Shown here: in pieces, positions 17,532-19,153 of the stretch
Layout of the letters: the number at the start of each line of letters is the position of its first letter
How positions within the stretch are numbered: position 1 is the stretch's first letter
Made by a program: the position numbers and the translations under genes
Notes under the pieces: model-generated
The model's database searches: none
The model's input: only the letters and a program-made list of their open reading frames with translations
What the model was told of the DNA's origin: nothing
DNA from: Betaproteobacteria bacterium UBA2293
Lineage (GTDB): Bacteria; Pseudomonadota; Gammaproteobacteria; Burkholderiales; Rhodocyclaceae
Reading direction: 5' to 3'
DNA: 19,153 nt
Assembly (NCBI GenBank): GCA_002345845.1
Contig: DDWF01000118.1
Location: 1,376-20,528, forward strand

Positions 17532-18431
17532 TTACTTCTTGGCGGCGGCAGCAGCAGCCTGGGCAGCGACTTCGGCAGCAAAGTCGTCGACCTTCTTCTC
17601 GATACCTTCGCCGACGATGAACAGGGCGAAGCCGGCGACGGAGGCGCCCTTTTCCTTCAGCAATTGTTCAATCGTCTGCTTGCCGTCGGCAGCCTTGACG
17701 AAGACCTGACCGAGCAGCGTGACGTCCTTCAAGTACTTCTGGACGGTGCCTTCGGCGATCTTTTCCAGCATGGCTTCCGGCTTGCCGGCTTCACGGGCCT
17801 TCTCGATGGCAACGCGACGCTCGGTGTCGAGCAGTTCGGCAGCAACACCGGAGGCATCCAGCGACTTCGGCTTGGAAGCGGCGATGTGCATGGCCAGATC
17901 CTTGCCCAGCTGCTCGTCGCCACCGACCACGTCAACCACGACACCAACCTTGGCGCCACCGTGGATGTAGGAAACCAGCTTGCCCTTGGCTTCGAAACGG
18001 ACGAAACGGCGGATCGACATGTTTTCGCCGATCTTGCCAACCAGGGCGGAACGGGTCGATTCGACGGTACCTTCACCCATCGGCAAGGCCGACAGCGTGG
18101 CAACATCGGCCGGATTCTTGCCGGCGACCAGTTCGGCACAGCCGTTGGCCAGGGCGATGAATTCGTCGTTCTTGGCAACGAAGTCGGTCTCGCTGTTGAC
18201 TTCGATGATGGCGCCGAGCTTGCCATCAGCGGCGATGCTGACAGCGACGATGCCTTCAGCAGCGATACGCGTGGCGGCCTTGGTCGCCTTGTTGCCGAGC
18301 TTGACGCGGAGGATTTCCTCGGCCTTGGCCATGTCGCCATCAGCCTCGGTCAGCGCCTTCTTGCATTCCATCATGGGTGCGTCGGTCTTGCCGCGCAGTT
18401 CTGCCACCATGCCTGCGGTAATTGCCGCCAT
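17532..18431 (-). CDS. tsf: Elongation factor Ts
   Basis: EF-Ts is the guanine-nucleotide exchange factor for EF-Tu. The 299-aa protein has the N-terminal UBA-like signature [16 protein letters not shown] (12-27) and the core motif ETDFVAKND (81-89), containing the TDFV segment that contacts EF-Tu. Two core subdomains and a long helical region (about 190-230) follow, and the C-terminus is Ala/Lys rich ([11 protein letters not shown]). The ATG at 18431 has AGGAGA (18438-18443) 6 nt upstream, a near-ideal ribosome binding site. The gene is separated from rpsB by 57 nt containing a GC-rich hairpin. Confidence 0.98.
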   Translation of the reverse strand: MAAITAGMVAELRGKTDAPMMECKKALTEADGDMAKAEEILRVKLGNKATKAATRIAAEGIVAVSIAADGKLGAIIEVNSETDFVAKNDEFIALANGCAELVAGKNPADVATLSALPMGEGTVESTRSALVGKIGENMSIRRFVRFEAKGKLVSYIHGGAKVGVVVDVVGGDEQLGKDLAMHIAASKPKSLDASGVAAELLDTERRVAIEKAREAGKPEAMLEKIAEGTVQKYLKDVTLLGQVFVKAADGKQTIEQLLKEKGASVAGFALFIVGEGIEKKVDDFAAEVAAQAAAAAAKK

Positions 18432-18456
18432 ACTTATTCTCCTGAGCTTGTAAAAC

Positions 18457-18480
18457 CGGCGGGACCCGCAGGCCCCGCCG
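18457..18480 (-). terminator. GC-rich hairpin between rpsB and tsf (attenuator or partial terminator)
   Basis: On the - strand a perfect 7-bp stem, CGGCGGG with CCCGCCG (18474-18480 pairing with 18457-18463), encloses ten bases. Two more C-G pairs after a mismatch would leave a tetraloop. It is followed by GTTTTACAAG, a short four-T tract, and then the tsf ribosome binding site. It begins 8 nt after the rpsB stop. The position fits an attenuator that lowers tsf relative to rpsB, or a structure that stabilises the rpsB 3' end. The short T tract argues against full termination. Confidence 0.55.
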
Positions 18481-18488
18481 CTAAGACC

Positions 18489-19153
18489 TTACTGTGCGGA
18501 TTCTTCCTGGACTTCGACGAACTCGTCGTCGCCGCCGGCAGCGACGATTTCCTGAACGACCTGGCTGCGGCCTTCGAGGATGGCATCGGCGACGCCACGG
18601 GCGTACAGCTGAATGGCGCGGGAAGAGTCATCGTTACCCGGGATCACGTAAGCAACGCCGTCCGGGGAATGGTTGGTATCGACCACGCCGATGACCGGAA
18701 TGCCAAGCTTTTCGGCTTCGGTGATGGCAATCTTGTGGTAACCGACGTCGATGACGAAGATGGCGTCCGGCAGGCCGCCCATGTCCTTGATGCCGCCGAT
18801 GGACTTCTGCAGCTTCTCCAGTTCGCGACGGAAGGTCAGCGCTTCCTTCTTCGGCATCTTTTCCAGTTCGCCGGCTTCGACGGCGATTTCCATGTCCTTC
18901 AGACGCTTGATCGAGGTCCTGACCGTCTTGAAGTTGGTCAGCATGCCGCCCAGCCAACGCTGGTCGACGAACGGTGCATTGGCACGCTGGGCTTCCTGGG
19001 CGATCAGTTCGCGCGCCTGGCGCTTGGTGCCGACGAACAGGATGTTGCCGCGATTGGCCGACAGCTTCTTCACGAAAGCCATGGCTTCGTTGTACTTGGC
19101 CAGGGTCTTTTCGAGGTTGACGATATGAATCTTGTTGCGGGCGCCGAAGATGT
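18489..19153 (-). CDS. rpsB: 30S ribosomal protein S2 (5' end outside the window)
   Basis: S2 is a late-assembling small-subunit protein near the mRNA exit side, needed for S1 binding. The frame runs to the window edge: the last visible part reads [20 protein letters not shown], which is the conserved early S2 region, so roughly the first 25-30 residues are missing. An ATG at 19082 (MAFVKK) lies inside the gene and is not the start. Further family segments are [37 protein letters not shown] and [27 protein letters not shown]. The C-terminus is a short acidic tail ([15 protein letters not shown]). It heads the - strand chain; the promoter and any autoregulatory leader lie outside the window. 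Confidence 0.97.
   Translation of the reverse strand, partial: IFGARNKIHIVNLEKTLAKYNEAMAFVKKLSANRGNILFVGTKRQARELIAQEAQRANAPFVDQRWLGGMLTNFKTVRTSIKRLKDMEIAVEAGELEKMPKKEALTFRRELEKLQKSIGGIKDMGGLPDAIFVIDVGYHKIAITEAEKLGIPVIGVVDTNHSPDGVAYVIPGNDDSSRAIQLYARGVADAILEGRSQVVQEIVAAGGDDEFVEVQEESAQ

Noticed and set aside
18489..19082. rpsB starting at the ATG at 19082
   Set aside because: Conserved S2 sequence ([16 protein letters not shown]) continues upstream in frame to the window edge, so this Met is internal.

Overview
The window is a piece of a GC-rich betaproteobacterial chromosome. The gene order and protein sequences suggest Rhodocyclales, perhaps a Dechloromonas/Azonexus-like organism, but that rank is inferred from memory of the families and not from a search. 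The LPS, BamA and Skp genes show a Gram-negative cell envelope. I see no phage, transposon, integron, CRISPR, tRNA or rRNA sequence. Coding density is very high, and no stretch over 300 bases lacks a gene.

Left part (1-4469, + strand): the tail of an unrecognised Cys-containing protein; a universal stress protein (uspA family); ppc (phosphoenolpyruvate carboxylase); and ppsR, the PEP synthase regulatory kinase/phosphorylase. ppc and ppsR are 35 nt apart and probably co-transcribed. One consumes PEP and the other controls its regeneration from pyruvate, so they form a PEP-node pair.

Right part (4466-19153, - strand, read right to left): the conserved chain rpsB, tsf, pyrH, frr, uppS, cdsA, dxr, rseP, bamA, skp, lpxD, fabZ, lpxA, lpxB, rnhB, then a SpoU-family RNA methyltransferase. 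It runs from translation (ribosomal protein S2, EF-Ts, ribosome recycling) and UMP phosphorylation, through isoprenoid and phospholipid precursors (Dxr, UppS, CdsA), to outer-membrane assembly and its stress protease (RseP, BamA, Skp) and lipid A synthesis (LpxD, FabZ, LpxA, LpxB). RNase HII and an RNA methyltransferase end it. From uppS onward the genes are almost all stop/start overlapped or separated by a few bases, consistent with one long translationally coupled unit.

The two sides converge at 4466-4469, where the stop codons of ppsR and the methyltransferase share one CTAG palindrome, so there is no intergenic space for a conventional terminator pair.

I found no credible undescribed system. 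The points worth a second look are small: the shared-palindrome convergence, a TTG start for skp, two hairpins (uspA-ppc and rpsB-tsf), an AT-rich patch before fabZ, the ppc-ppsR pairing, and an uncertain ppc start.
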